Positions 44,855-57,249 of a DNA stretch of 64,000 nucleotides are shown piece by piece. The stretch covers positions 186,435,829 to 186,499,828 of the forward strand of contig JAHLJT010009419.1 of NCBI GenBank assembly GCA_031308135.1. Reading direction: 5' to 3'. The stretch's first letter is position 1. Each line of letters starts with the position of its first letter. The stretch is from Acheta domesticus (Eukaryota > Arthropoda > Insecta > Orthoptera > Gryllidae). The notes beneath the pieces are model-generated. The model saw only the letters and a program-made list of their open reading frames with translations. It was not told the DNA's origin and made no database searches. A program made the position numbers and the translations under genes.

Positions 44855-45103
44855 CTGCGATTTTTGTAGGAAGAGCTCTCAAGATAACTCAAATCCCATC
44901 TTCGCGATGGAATATGTCACGGCATTTCGCGTCTTTTCTCGGTCTTGCCGGTAGAAGTCGCATGATCGCAAGCACTGCTTCATACGGTCGCGATCGTGCG
45001 AAATCTAGCGGAACGACTGTGAATGATACAAAATGCCGTGACATATTCCATCGCGAAGATGGGATTTGAGTTATCTTGAGAGCTCTTCCTACAAAAATCG
45101 CAG
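44855..45103. mobile_element. MITE family M1, copy 2 (complete palindrome)
   Basis: Ends CTGCGATTTTTGTAGGAAG and CTTCCTACAAAAATCGCAG are perfect inverted repeats, and the arms stay complementary for about 80 bp (AGCTCTCAAGATAACTCAAA...). The core carries the M1 signature (GTAGAAGTCGCATGATCGCA, AGCACTGCTT, TCGCGATCGTGCGA). TA or TATA flanks both ends. Only a TATA separates it from the foldback element at 43585-44850, so both may have used the same target. Confidence 0.9.
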
Positions 45104-45107
45104 TATA

Positions 45108-47167
45108 GTGTACACATACATTTTCCTTTAGAGAATAGAAAAAGAAAACAGGAATAGTTTTTATGAAATTTAATGCAGATGATTCTTTTGTTTCGACACT
45201 TCTCTCATTGTGAAAGTTACCTTTACATACTTAAGTTAAGATTATAATAAAATTCTAGTTTTGTATGAAAGAACAAGTCCTTATTTTTTAATTACAAGAA
45301 AATAATAATTTAAAATATTATTGTAATAATAGTGATGATAAGGTAGTCTTAGTTATGTCTGACAAACAAAACCTTTTAGTTAAAACTGCTTTAAAATCTG
45401 TTCAGCCAATCCAGAGATAACTCTGTACAAAATTAGGCAGGTAACATTAACTCTCCATGTAAATCATGAGGAAACAAATTATCTGGGTTGGCAGTTGGCT
45501 ATTTTCTTTCATTGTTAAAATGTGGCAAATGTACACTTTGTATACTGAATTGTTGCATTTTTCATTTTGTTGTTTTTGATATCATGATTTTCCTTCATTC
45601 ATCTCCAGTACTCTAAATTACCATGGATCAATCTCTCATTTGTTAGTACTAAAATATTAGGATTTGTTGTGAAACTTATTTAAGACCTTGACTGGGTTAT
45701 GTGGCTTTTCACATTTTTAGTAAATATTACTAGCAACAAAGTATATTCGTGCAATTATGAAAATTAAAACTTCTTTTAATGCTTCAAAAAGAAAGAAATT
45801 ATTTAATTTTATTAAGGCAAGTTTGGGGTAGGTAAACCATAAGAATGTAATAAAACAGCACTATTTTTCCTGACAGTATTGAACTTGGAATTATTAACTG
45901 CAACATCTGTTTGTGGGATGATTTACTTAAGTCAAAGCTGTCATTTATTTCTTAATTTCCTTTTTGAAATGGAGAGTGTATCTTTAGTTTTCAACTTACA
46001 GTTCAGTTATTCAAACCATTTTAATTTATATTAATTTGTTTCAAAATAAATATTATTTTACTGTAGCAATATAATAAATTCAGATATTTTTCTACATTCA
46101 GCACAATTGTCTACTTACAGAGAAAGACTACTGATAAGTAATATGTTCTCTTACCCAATGCAAAAATTGATACCAACTGTTGTATTGCTGCATTCAATTT
46201 ATCAGATTTGGGATTTGGTCTAGCTTTTTGTTTGTGTGTATGCTTCATTATGTATTGCATGCAGGACTATCTTCTTTGATTTCATTAACTTATCGAATCT
46301 TTCTCTTTTTGGAATAAATATTAGATTTTTCTTTCTATTCTTTTCTATCTGAAAATTTATATCCTGTAAATTGTGCATGAAGTAATAAATTTTCTCATAT
46401 TGCCTTTTGCAGTGGAGCCTCGATTATCTGAATTCTGGTCAGCCCAACATTCACAATATCACCAGTAAGTTTTATTTTTAAATGATGTCTGTCATGTCAT
46501 CATTCCATGAACTACCATGAAATTTCAAGTATGCTTTAAACAGCAAGATAATTGAAGCTCCATAGAGAGTTAACTATTATGCCTGAAACCTGCATATCTC
46601 TCTCTCTCTCTTCTTTTTTTTTCATGTTATTTATTGAAATGGGTTTCTGCACTTCAGGTGTGCTTCTCTTGGAACAGGATGGGGTGTACAATCTTTCAAT
46701 TTTATTATTTTTGTTTGTGTTGATTTCATTATAAATTATTTATTTTTTAGACTATTTTATTTATTTAAATTAATGTAATGGATTAAAATATATTATTATA
46801 ATATTTATTAAAATATTATATTCACGTTAAAATAATATAATGGATGGAGGGAATTAATTCTCATTCAAATGAAACATCATTAAAAAGAGAGGATTTGTCT
46901 GGCCACAAACTTACCACAAAAACACATCAATGAAGTTTACTGTTCATTTTGTATTTTTTAGTTCTCAATATTGACTCTCATCAAAATCTTGTGGAGTATT
47001 TTTTTCTTTTAATATTGAAAGAAGAAAATTAAATTTTTTTAAAAGTGATTGGAGGGGGAAGGGGGTGAGAGAGAGAATGTAATTATTTTAGATACTTCAA
47101 ATTTAGAGTGGTTACTTCCAAAACAATTCAGAATTTAATTACACTGTTCTTCCTTTACTTGTTTCAG
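45108..47167. other. Intron H-I of fus
   Basis: AT-rich and CpG-poor. It contains the Tigger-like terminal fragment at 46411-46470. No other element or exon was supported. Confidence 0.5.
46411..46470 (+). mobile_element. Tigger/pogo-like terminal inverted repeat fragment
   Basis: CAGTGGAGCCTCGATTATCT, then GAATTCTGG..., resembles the CAGT(G)GAACCTCGATTATCCG-type ends of Tigger elements. The CAG overlaps a pyrimidine-rich stretch to make an acceptor-like site, and ACCA|GTAAGT 50 bp on looks like a donor, so the fragment could pass for a 52-nt exon. No other end of the element was found. Confidence 0.5.
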
Positions 47168-47329
47168 CTAATGCTGGATTGCATTCAGCCGCAGCGTAAT
47201 GGTGAAGGATGTCCTTTAAATGAAACTTACGTTCCATATCATCCTTCAATTGAAGTTGAGAGAATGGATAAAAATTGTCAAAATATTGCTAATAGGTACA
47301 TTGAAATTGAACTTCATTTGGCTAATTAG
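47168..47329 (+). CDS. fus: fusilli/ESRP, exon I (second half of degenerate RRM4, terminal)
   Basis: Acceptor TTTACTTGTTTCAG. The 53 codons read LDCIQPQRNGEG, CPLNETYVPYHPSIEVER, NCQNIANRYIEIELHLAN and then TAG. This follows the second half of an ESRP-type RRM (family pattern: IQ-QRN-xG-RPSGEA-V-F...NRYIEL). GRPSGEA has become GCPLNET and the aromatic-rich RNP1 strand is altered, so RNA binding is doubtful. Human ESRP1 also has only a truncated fourth RRM-like segment. The upstream junction is uncertain: exon H offers only weak donors. Confidence 0.7.
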   Translation, partial: LMLDCIQPQRNGEGCPLNETYVPYHPSIEVERMDKNCQNIANRYIEIELHLAN

Positions 47330-50300
47330 ATTGAGGAAAGAGAGTGGAATATAATAGAATGACCTATAATTCTATTTTTTTGATGTTCAGAATATTAGAG
47401 TAATGTTTTGAGAAACAGAATGAAATTTCATTTGAAAGTGAGATTGTAACTTAAAGCGATAATTAGTAAAATACTTCAAATGTTACAGGAGAATGACGAA
47501 TTAAAATATTTTATTCTTAGTTCCTACCCGTGCTATATGTACTGCAGTTGTTCTGGGTAGAACAAAAAAAGTGATACATGGATATGTGTAATGATGCTCC
47601 TAAAATGTGTCCTTCACATCATCCAATTAACTTGTCAGTTTCTCTTCAATTTTGATGAGCATTAAGGCTCAGAATATTAATATAACAGTATATTAAATAC
47701 GTGAAGTCTAGTAGTTTGTAGCTTTTAATATGTTAAACACATTTATTTATGTTTTTGTAAAGAATTATGTGCACTTGATATTCATTGCATAATAATTCAT
47801 GGTAAAAATATTATGCTAAAAGTCAGTTGAAGAGTGAAAGATTTTGCATCTTGTGGTGCTGTAGCTTTATTCAAGAAGTTTTATTGCTATCTAAAAGTTG
47901 CCTTATGTAATGATGCACAAGTGCAGTTCATAAGGTACAATGTTGTGAATCAAGCATGTGAACATTATAGAAAAAGTTAATAATGCAGTGTAGATGAATA
48001 CAATATTGATTTGTGTGTGCTCATAGCAAATGAAGTTCATTAGTTAATTAATTTTACTCGTAGAAGTGTACATAAGAATTTTTTCTTCAGAATTTGAGAA
48101 GTGCAGTATTGTTGTACTGTCAAGAGATGCTAATATATTTTAATAAGATATGAAAAGCATTAATATATGCTTCATTGTTACTTATTACTATTTAAGTATG
48201 AAAACGAATTACATTTCAAGTGAAATTGTATGTTATAATGTAGTTCTTTGGTATGCCCTATAGTTCAATTTATTGCAAGAGAATATTTATATTTTATTGA
48301 ACATTTAATTTTTGTATTCCGAAAAATGCCTGCTATTGCTGTTAGAATAGTTTTCATTGATTAGAAATAATTTTAATAATTGTTGACATGTTTTTTTATA
48401 TATTTGCACAAGGATTTTTCCTTGCATTAGTTTTCCTTTCATTTTCCTTTTGTACTTAAGTTGTGCCTGTGTTTAAGCAAGTGTGTGAAGTGGTTTTCAT
48501 GAATTGATTAAACCATTTAGAACATTTACTTTGTATATTAAATACATTCATAATAGAGTATGCAGGTATTGCTTTTTATATGTGTACGTATATTGTAACA
48601 CTGACAACAAATATCACAAGTGTCTTCCATATTGGGTTAAATTGATATAATTGTATGTCTTAGAATTCCTTTGTGGCCAACAAAATAGCCATTTAATTTT
48701 AGTTTCCTCTATCAGTTGATTTTTACATATCGCTCAGCTTGGAAGAAAATTTTCAGATTTCATCTGAAGTTTCATTACAGGATTCACTTTTAAACATTAA
48801 AGCAAAATGGTGGTTGTTGTTTTGTGTCAAATCCTGTTGGTCAAGTCTTGAGTCACATGTCTACTCTGAAACTTATTCATCTACTTCTTTAATTACATAT
48901 CTTGTCATAGATCATTGTTTATATATAAGAAAATATGAATTGATTTTAGATTCAATGTTGTCAGATATTTGTTTATTGGTTTTGAAAATCTATTATTTTT
49001 CTCGTGTGAAGATTTTTTTTTCATAAATTTTCTTGCATATCATAATTAGATATTAAAACCTTGGCTTTATTTAGAAGTTGTATAAGTTTAAAATTCAAAT
49101 TTATAGAGTTATTATTTACAATGAAAATCAAGCCCCTTCGTTACACTAAGTGTTGAAAGAAGTTCATAGATAAAATGCCTGTTCTGAATGCTAATGGGTA
49201 TCTAATAAGCAAGCAGTTCAAAATTGCCAACATGTGTATGATACTGTGGTGTTTTACAGAACTTGGGATATATGTAAATTGCTTCCAATAAGCATACTGT
49301 TTTGATGTTCTTGTATTTCTCAATGTCAGACTATCAACATTTTTAAATGTTTGAGTGCACGATTATAGCATACTCAATGGACATAGTCGCTAGTTTCCTT
49401 GTTTATATTTCTCTCTAGGGCAACTTGCTATTTTAATTTCATTAGCTTCTAAATGTTTATCACAAAAGGGTGCTAACCTCAGTTTTAAGGTGCTTTCTCA
49501 TAAAGCAATGGACTTAACAAAAAAGAATTGTTAAATTTAATTAACCCTGAGTGATAAAATTGTTATTGTTCCTATCAGAGCAGATTGATCTTCGATAAAA
49601 TATTCAGTAAGTTTGGTAGTCAAATACATTAGCAAATATGCTTGTATTGTGTAAGCACTGTGACTTGTCACTTCTTTTACTGAATTCGTTAACTGTTAAG
49701 TATAATATCGTGCATACTTCATGTGCATGTATTTAGGTCTGACTTGCTAATCAGCAAAATTCATATCAAGACAAAATATCAGGATTAAAGACTGTTGAGA
49801 GGCAAGTTGCAAATAATTATTTTAATACTAATATAGCAACGAAAAAAATGTATAGATTAAATGATACTCTTGTTCAGATTTTTATTTTAAAATCGTGCAT
49901 GATCTGTATATATATGTATGTGCATGTGTGCGTGTGTATGTGTCATTGAATGTTATATTGTGATGTGTAGAAATGTAAGATTGAAATTATTAAATGTTGT
50001 TAATGAGGTAAATCTACACAATGATGCAGGATTATAGAAAATGTCTAATGATACTGAATTTACTTTCCAAGTATGCTTTAATTTGTTTTCAATCTTAGTT
50101 GTTGTTTAAAATGTTTATTTTTATCTGATGGAAAAAAAACTTAACTGTCAGTCTGACAGTTGACTTGGATTGCCCAGTTATTAATATTATGTATTAAGAA
50201 TATCAATATATAGATATATATTTTACAACTAGTGAATTATGTTTCATGATTTTGAGATTTATGCCTCACAAATTACAAAAATGTATCCCAAATGAAATAT

Positions 50301-51960
50301 ACAATCATATTTATTGTTGCATACTTTTATATTATTATATATTCCTAGTTGTTCACATCATAAACATATTTAAAAATAATGTGTTGGTTTTGAAGTATCT
50401 TGCCACAATGTACTTTCAAATTTACAAATCTTCACTGACTAGAACAGAGATATCGTAGATATTCTCTTGCATGGAATTAATAAAAAATCTTGTCAGAGAT
50501 TATATACTTTCTTATGAGATCCGTTTCTGGAAGTATTCATTATATCAATTTATGAAATGTTTATTCATTGCTTAGTCCAGTAAAACATATTCTAGTATGT
50601 GTAGGTTAGGTAATGTTTGTAATGCATGCTACAAAATATATAAAATTCTTAAAAATAGCAAGAATACTGCATAAGAAAGTATCTTTTCTGACATTGCATT
50701 TTAATTTGCAATGATTTCTTGCCCATTTCTGTTACTATGTTACATACAAAATCTCTAGGATTCACTAAGTATGAATGATTCAAGTTAAGATATGTAGTAA
50801 TTTTAAGGTGCATTTACCCATAATTGTTTGAATGTGCTGAAATTGCCTGCTCATATCAACCATTACATTAAATATTGAAGTTATGACTTGAAGTTAGAAC
50901 TGTGATGTTAATTCCCACTTTGTGATGTGTTTAAGTTCAATATTTATGCACAACACAATCGGTGAGCTATTGAAAGGCAGAAAACTCGTGAACCCAAAGA
51001 CACATTAGCTAGTCATGAAGTCTGCTTGAACGCTTGGGAATTTCAGAATGTTTTGAAGTGTGTGTGATTGACAGAACATGTTAGAAAACAAAATTTAAGA
51101 ATATGTCCCTTAAAAAAGACTTCTGGAAATACTTGGTTTTGTGTCTTGATGAACATCTACTGAACGAACGTTACTAGCGTGTTCTTAACTTGAATCACAA
51201 GAGCATGTAGTCAATAATTTTGTATTTCATTATGTGCTTCAGTAGTTTGTAGTTATATGTAAGTTGAAAAGAAAACGGATATTTTTAATTTCATTATTTC
51301 AAAACTTTTGTTGACCAATCGCAGGTCTTGAGATTCATCCTGATGTATGGTTCGACATTTCTCTACAGCCTTGATGTATAAAGGCACAGTAATGAACATG
51401 TGCAATATTATGTTATTCTTTACCTAGTTATAATATTAACAAATTGTTAATTACTAAAGAAAATACCATGTAAACTGTGTTTAGTGTGCGTGTTAAATTT
51501 CATAGTTTTTATAAATCTAGTTTGTTTCTACAGAATATGCGAATAAAATATTAGAGATAAAAAATGCAGAATAGCAAGAAATAATTAAAAGTCATTTGCC
51601 CTTCCCATTTGATGTATTTTCAATTTTTTTTAAAGGATAAAGTTTGCCGAAAAAAAATAATCTTAGGGTTAATTTTCACATAGTTACTACAAACATGTAC
51701 TGAAAAGCAATTAATTTCAAATTCAAAATATTAAAGTTATGTTGTGTATGAAACTAAAATTTTTAAGTAACCTTTCATTTATTAATAGTTAATTGTAGAA
51801 TTTTCCACTAAAGTGTTTCTTATCCTGAGGTCCATTCCGATATTACTCCATCAACCTTTGAGAAAAGAAAATATTCTGGAATACATTTTTCGTTTTCAAT
51901 GTTATTTCAGATGAAGTTGCATAATACTTATGAGGATACCTGAAAATCAAGTATGTAATT
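47330..51960 (+). other. Probable fus 3'UTR and downstream flank
   Basis: AT-rich, T-biased and CpG-poor, continuous in composition with the gene body. No other gene seen. An AATAAA at about 51542-51547 is one of several candidate poly(A) signals. CpG and GC rise abruptly near 51.95-52.1 kb, which may mark the end of the transcription unit. Confidence 0.45.
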
Positions 51961-53660
51961 GATTTTTGACTCTAAGGTTAAATGTTATTAAAACAGTCGT
52001 AATGAAATGGCAAGATATACTGAAGAGACAAGAAATGACTTCGGGAATTGTGCTGGAAGTGATCATTTATACCCCGACAGGACAGAAAGCTCCCTGGGAA
52101 TGCGCATGCGCGAGGAGGGGTGACTACCACCAGCAACCGCTCACCTCCCCTGAAAATATCGCTCTCCGCGACAGCCGGCGTGGCCAAGCGAGGGGGGGGG
52201 GGTCCAACGCGCAGCAGTAAAAGTGTCAGCCTTCCAAATCAAAACAGTTTCAGCTGTCTGCACAAACGCTAACTCATAATATATTAAGATTCAATAAAAG
52301 AAACATGTACAGGAAGCATCGTCTCCGGTCCTTAGTCCTGTCCCTTTCGTCTTCGAGTGCTGTGCAGTGTGGCGTGTCTTTGCGTAGGCCTAATTTCAAG
52401 TGAAATTCACAGGCGTAATATTGTGTGTACTTGTTTCTGACACTAGGACAACCGTTTGCCGGTAATATAACCTGAACATGAAGAACACACCTGAACAACA
52501 AGCTCCCTCCTTACCATCCCGATCTCAATTCCGACGAATTATTTTGGAGTTCCACTAGGAATCATGTTACTAAAGAAAGCATCGGTACCCCTCTATGAGT
52601 TAAAGAAAATGTATGCCGAATATTATTTTCTGAATATTGCCCAAATCAATGGAAGAAGTGTTGTGAACACGTTAAGAAAATCGAAGAAGAATATATGAAA
52701 ACAGACATGACGAAAGCAAAAGTGGACAAAATTATCGTTTTTTTACGGGGCAGTTTTTCTGAGGACGACAATGACGTCACACAGCGAAGGCTACAGTGAC
52801 ATTGATGACTTATAGCTCCTCCTTGCTGGGGGAGGGCGACGAATCGCGTGCGCGTAGTAGGTTCAAATAATCTGGCACAGTAGCAGCGGTGGGAGAAGCC
52901 CACGAAACTAAGCACCTCCCAATAGGGAGATTTCAAACTTGTGCCTCTATAGCATAATAGCATGCTTGTGACTTCCAATAACTAGTGAATATCAGTGAAG
53001 CTCATACTTTCTTAATTCTCTATTCTCAGAAAATTTACTTTGTGTCTCTGGAAAACTCTTCTCCTGAAAAACACGTGGGAATGCCAAAACTTTTTCTCTT
53101 AAATGTGAAATGCTAATCTTGAGTTGTCATGAATACTAAACATACTGAGAATGACAACTCTTCTCTATTCATTGGAAAAATTGTCTTCCTGTGAACAGAT
53201 GCAGACGTCAACATACTAAAACAATTGTTTAGAAGAGCACCAACAAGGTTCTTCTGAGCACATATCACAACGCATACCCTGTGTATGATAAATCTCTCAT
53301 AAGTTAAAGAAATGTTTGGAAAAAAATATATTTCTAGAAAAAATTCTATGATAATTCAAAGTCATATTTTAAAAAGTTATACCCGACGCTTAAGGAATAA
53401 AAAATACATTGAAAAAGAAATCTCAGGTTCTAAATATTGGTGGTGTAAGACAGGTTTGAAAAATATTAGAACTTTTTCAATTTTTAAAATTGCAGAGGTT
53501 TTAATGAAAATTGGAACTATAACAACTTTATAATTGCACATTTCTCTATTCAAGCAAAAAATTTAAAGAAAAAATTGTCCTTTTTAAAAAATGTTAAAAA
53601 TTTCTAAGGATTCTTGTGAAGGAAGTTGTCGGTGCAAGTTTTACTTTTAAAACCACGCAA
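51961..53660. other. Intergenic sequence, nothing firmly recognised
   Basis: A small GC-rich block at 52080-52210 ends in a G-run. The rest is mixed or AT-rich with no supported gene. Confidence 0.4.
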
Positions 53661-53667
53661 TTTTTTT

Positions 53668-53736
53668 CCGCTATGAGACCCGAACTCAGATCCTGAAAGT
53701 TAACATGCAGGCACTTATAACTGCCACACAAGCGGC
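53668..53736 (-). repeat. tRNA-like sequence (possible SINE head)
   Basis: On the - strand GCCGCTTGTGTGGCAGTTAT...TGAGTTCGGGTCTCATAGCGG has an A-box-like and a B-box-like motif (GAGTTCGGGTCTC) and complementary ends (CCGC/GCGG). The anticodon arm is poor. Most likely a degraded tRNA-derived repeat. Confidence 0.3.
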
Positions 53737-54004
53737 GTATGTGCCGGAATCGAACAGAGCTATAAAATGGTAAATGCCTGATACAAAAACAATTGATATG
53801 ATGGTACATACGTTTTACAAGTCCAAGAAGAGATGTGAAAAATTGTTAAAAAGTTGAAAATTCGAAAATCAAATACAGACACATCCAGTTTATTATCGTA
53901 ATTAATAATATTTATAATTAGAATTGCCCCAAATGGTTTTCAATAAAGTTTCTAGAATTCTCAATTATTTCCTGCGACAACGAAAGAGTTGGGACAAATA
54001 ACAC

Positions 54005-54080
54005 TCCCCGAACATTCGAACCAGCGAACTTTCCCTCCGTAGAACTGAGTCCGTGCTCGCCATTTAGCGACCGCGGCCAC
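54005..54080 (-). repeat. tRNA-like sequence (possible tRNA pseudogene or SINE head)
   Basis: On the - strand: GGCCGCGGTCGCTAAATGG CGAGCACGGAC, with a TCGCTAAATGG-type A box, and GGTTCGAATGTTCGGGG carrying a B box. Overall length is about 75 nt. The acceptor stem does not pair fully, so it is probably not a functional tRNA gene. Confidence 0.35.
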
Positions 54081-54416
54081 ATTGGCAATACATGTAAATT
54101 GCTCTTATATAGTAGTAATAAGTGTATGGTGGTTTCATTTCTAGCATCGGGAAGCCGAAAAAATCCAGAAAATGTGGAAAAAATGTCATTTTGACGACCA
54201 AAGAAGGCATCTGGGAAGAGAATAATTCATAACCGAAAACTTAGTCCAGACTAAAGAGATTAGAAAACTACGTTCTGCGAGAAAGTCTGTGCCATTATAT
54301 TGCACCACTAGTTTATTTATTTGCCATCCCTTATTACACATGCGGAGAAACTTTAAAGAAAAAATTTGGAGCGGTTTTTGAGAAAAAATTTCATGCGCGA
54401 ATTACGCAAAAACTAT

Positions 54417-54812
54417 TCGTTTTTTCGGAAAATTATACATGACATTTTTAAAGAACTAGAACTTTTCGAAGAAGACGAAAGGTTCTGAAGGTTTCAGCAA
54501 GACGGCGTCCTATGTCACATGGGGTATAATAGTATGAATTTCTTAGCGGAATTTTTCGGAGAACGAATTGCTTCACAAAGTCTATGACCACCACGTTCCC
54601 CGGATCTTATTCTATAGAACTTTTTGTGAGGTTTTCTTAAGAGTTAAGTTTATGCAAATGAACTAACTTCTCTTGAAGATTTACGACGTAACATCAAGGA
54701 GTCGTTTGGGCAAATTATAGAAGATACTATTCAACGTGTTGCAGCCACTACATTGAAAAGAGTAAACGCCTGTCTCTTGGCAAATTTTGAGAATTTTCTG
54801 GAAGGTCAGTTT
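54417..54812 (+). pseudogene. mariner-type transposase relic (C-terminal half)
   Basis: From 54492 one frame reads FQQDGVLCHM, NFLAEFFGERIAS, PPRSPDL, then VYANELTSLEDLRRNIKESF and TLKRVNACL. QQDG with a following His and PRSPDL hold the second and third acidic positions of the DD(34)D/E catalytic triad of mariner-like transposases found widely in insects. The frame is interrupted by in-frame stops (TGA twice, TAG, TAA); two TGA codons stand where the family has Trp. Upstream sequence from 54417 continues the similarity in another frame. Inactive copy; ends not defined. Confidence 0.75.
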
Positions 54813-54839
54813 ATTGTAATTTTAAGAAAATAATATTTT

Positions 54840-56550
54840 ATTATTTTTCATTAATTATTGCCAATCATCTTCGCGCGAACGTTATTATCAGGGCTTGGGT
54901 TCGGATTCTGATGACATGCCATCTCTCCATTCGTGCAAACTAGACATAGTTAACTTGTAAATTAATGTTTATCGTAATGTATAGATGATAGAAATGTATA
55001 ATTATTGGGCAATTTTTTGCCATTCTTCAATTTTAGGTCGTTTAAATCTTTGCGACATTTTTGTCATTTTTACGCATTTTGTTTTGTTTTCGTGTTTTTT
55101 TGTGTTTTATGTTTCATGAATTTACAATGACACACTAATTCAAAGCTTTTATTTTATCAATTCATGACGATATTCACTACTTCAATGGACTGTTTTACGA
55201 ACTTTGAAATTTGCACGGATTTTCGGTGACTTCCTCAACCTTTCAAAGATTTTGGAAGATCGGAACTAATTATCACATTCCTCCTAAAATAAAGTTTTAT
55301 ATTAAACATAATTTTATATAAATAAGTGTTAATTAAAATTATAAAATTTATTGAAGAAGTAAGCATTTTCACGCAAATTTTTGAGTATTTTTTTCAAAAA
55401 TTAGATAATTTTCCCCTTTTTAAAGTAATATTATAGGTGATTTTCCTCCTATTTTTAGTCATCGTCAAATAATTTTTAGGTCATGAGAATTCAAGCCCTA
55501 GCGAGGATCCATTTTCCATCAATAAACGTATCAGCCAAAGGAGTAAAAATGATTTTAATAAAGTTTTTCTCTAACGTTTTTGTATAGAACCTACGAAATA
55601 TATTTGCATCCCCTACGTAGGTCTAGTGTGTAAACGCATAAGCAAATGTTTCACAAAACACAGTATTTCAATACCTTACAAAACTTTAAATTCCCTCTAA
55701 TCTTTATTTCCAAGTTCCAAATCACCTATCTCCCACTCAAAGAAGTGACATTTATTACCTCACATGTAATAAATGTGATTCTGCCTATTGTAACAATACA
55801 TCGGTTCACGCCATGTTGAAGTGGAATTACTCGGAATACACGATGCAAGTGAGTGCAGGAAGAACCGCCCTTCGCCGTTTCAACCCCCTGCGCCCGCGTC
55901 TTTTCCTCGCGCCCACCCTTGAGTTTCCTTTGTCGTCGCCTTCTAGGAAAGGGCACCCATTCCCCATCCTAGGCTATGAAGAAAGTTTTTGCTACGGACA
56001 CGGACCGTGCGCGATATTTCCTTCCTCTTCCTTGTCCTATCCTCTCCCCTTACACACGCACTTACACCAACATGCACTACACTATCACACATGCCGGTGG
56101 ACCGGTCGGGAGCCGGTAGACCGGTCGAGAGTATTCATCAACGGCTTAAACCGCCCGGCCCAGTCGTTACCGGATGCCGGAGCTTTGAGTTTAACAGAAA
56201 TAAATTAAAAATTATATTTTCAGAATTCTAGCCACTTTCAGAAATACTTATCAAGGAGCATGCGCCGGTACTAGGTTGGGTGAAGTGAGGCCCCACTCAC
56301 ACACCATTCATTCAAATAGAACGCTTCGCCGGTGGATGGGTGGGAGGCAGAAGTTCGGTGGTGAGTTTAGTGAAGATATAGATGCATTGCGACAGAAATC
56401 ACCGACGAGCAAGCTTCGAGCTGCCACTGTAGCTTTGAGGGAGTGCGCGGCATCTGTCGCAGTCGCGGAATACAAGACTTGCATTTTAGTTAACAGTAAC
56501 AGTATTTATTAAGCAGAACATTAATGTTAGGCTATAGTCGCGTGGTGACG
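54840..56550. other. Intergenic sequence, nothing firmly recognised
   Basis: AT-rich to 55700, then moderately GC-rich (55860-56480). A short inverted repeat lies at about 55746-55780 (ACATTTATTAC and GTAATAAATGT). No gene supported. Confidence 0.4.
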
Positions 56551-56559
56551 AGTGATTGC

Positions 56560-56780
56560 GCGGACGCCAACCGCCAGCATGTGGTATAACCGATTCTTCG
56601 GTAATCTGCCAGCGGTCAGTATCCGCTCCCGCCGCGCCGCGCCGCACCGCGCCGGCCTGACCCGCGCCTCCTGCTGACGCCGACGCTGGCTACGGCACTT
56701 GGGCCAAGGGCTGTCGCTATTCTTGCGAGATGAGGGGCTCGCCAGCCTGCCTCGCCAAGGGCTCCTGACTGGGTGGAGTG
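56560..56780. other. GC-rich, CpG-dense island
   Basis: GC-rich block with CGCCGCGCC words; no domain in any frame. Function unknown. Confidence 0.4.
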
Positions 56781-56990
56781 AACAGTGACATGCCGTGTTC
56801 GTAGTAGTATTTTTTTTAATGCTGGGCAAGCTGAGCATTGACTATGTAACTCAAGACATTTACTTAATAATATAAATGTATAACAACCAAATGAAGAATC
56901 TTTTAGGGATGCAATACTACTGCTTCCCGCATCCCACCAAGTTAGAAAGACAGGGAAAATTTAAATAATGATTATTTCTTCATGTTGATA

Positions 56991-57233
56991 AGAAAGGAAA
57001 ATATTACACTATGTAGGCCAAACAGGCAGAACATTTTCAGTTAAAATTAATGACCATATTAGATGTAAACAAAATTTGGATACTTCCACCTTTGCTAATC
57101 ATTTGATTAAATTTAATCATTGTTTGACACTAATTATTACTGTAAAATCCTTCACTTTGTCAACAAAGGCAAATACTGAACATTTTGGAAATTTAAAACT
57201 TTTCAAAAATCCTAATTTTTTTTATCCTGAATG
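56991..57233 (+). pseudogene. Penelope-like retroelement GIY-YIG endonuclease fragment
   Basis: One frame reads LHYVGQTGRTFSVKINDH, then TSTFANHLIKFNHCL and NPNFFYPE before TGA at 57231-57233. The Y-V-G-Q-T-G-R motif followed by a conserved H about 10 residues later and TSTFA-HL is typical of the C-terminal GIY-YIG endonuclease of Penelope-like elements. About 75 residues remain and no RT part was found upstream, so it is a 3' fragment. It directly abuts the Ty3/gypsy remnant. Confidence 0.65.
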
Positions 57234-57249
57234 AACTTCTCTTCTGATG

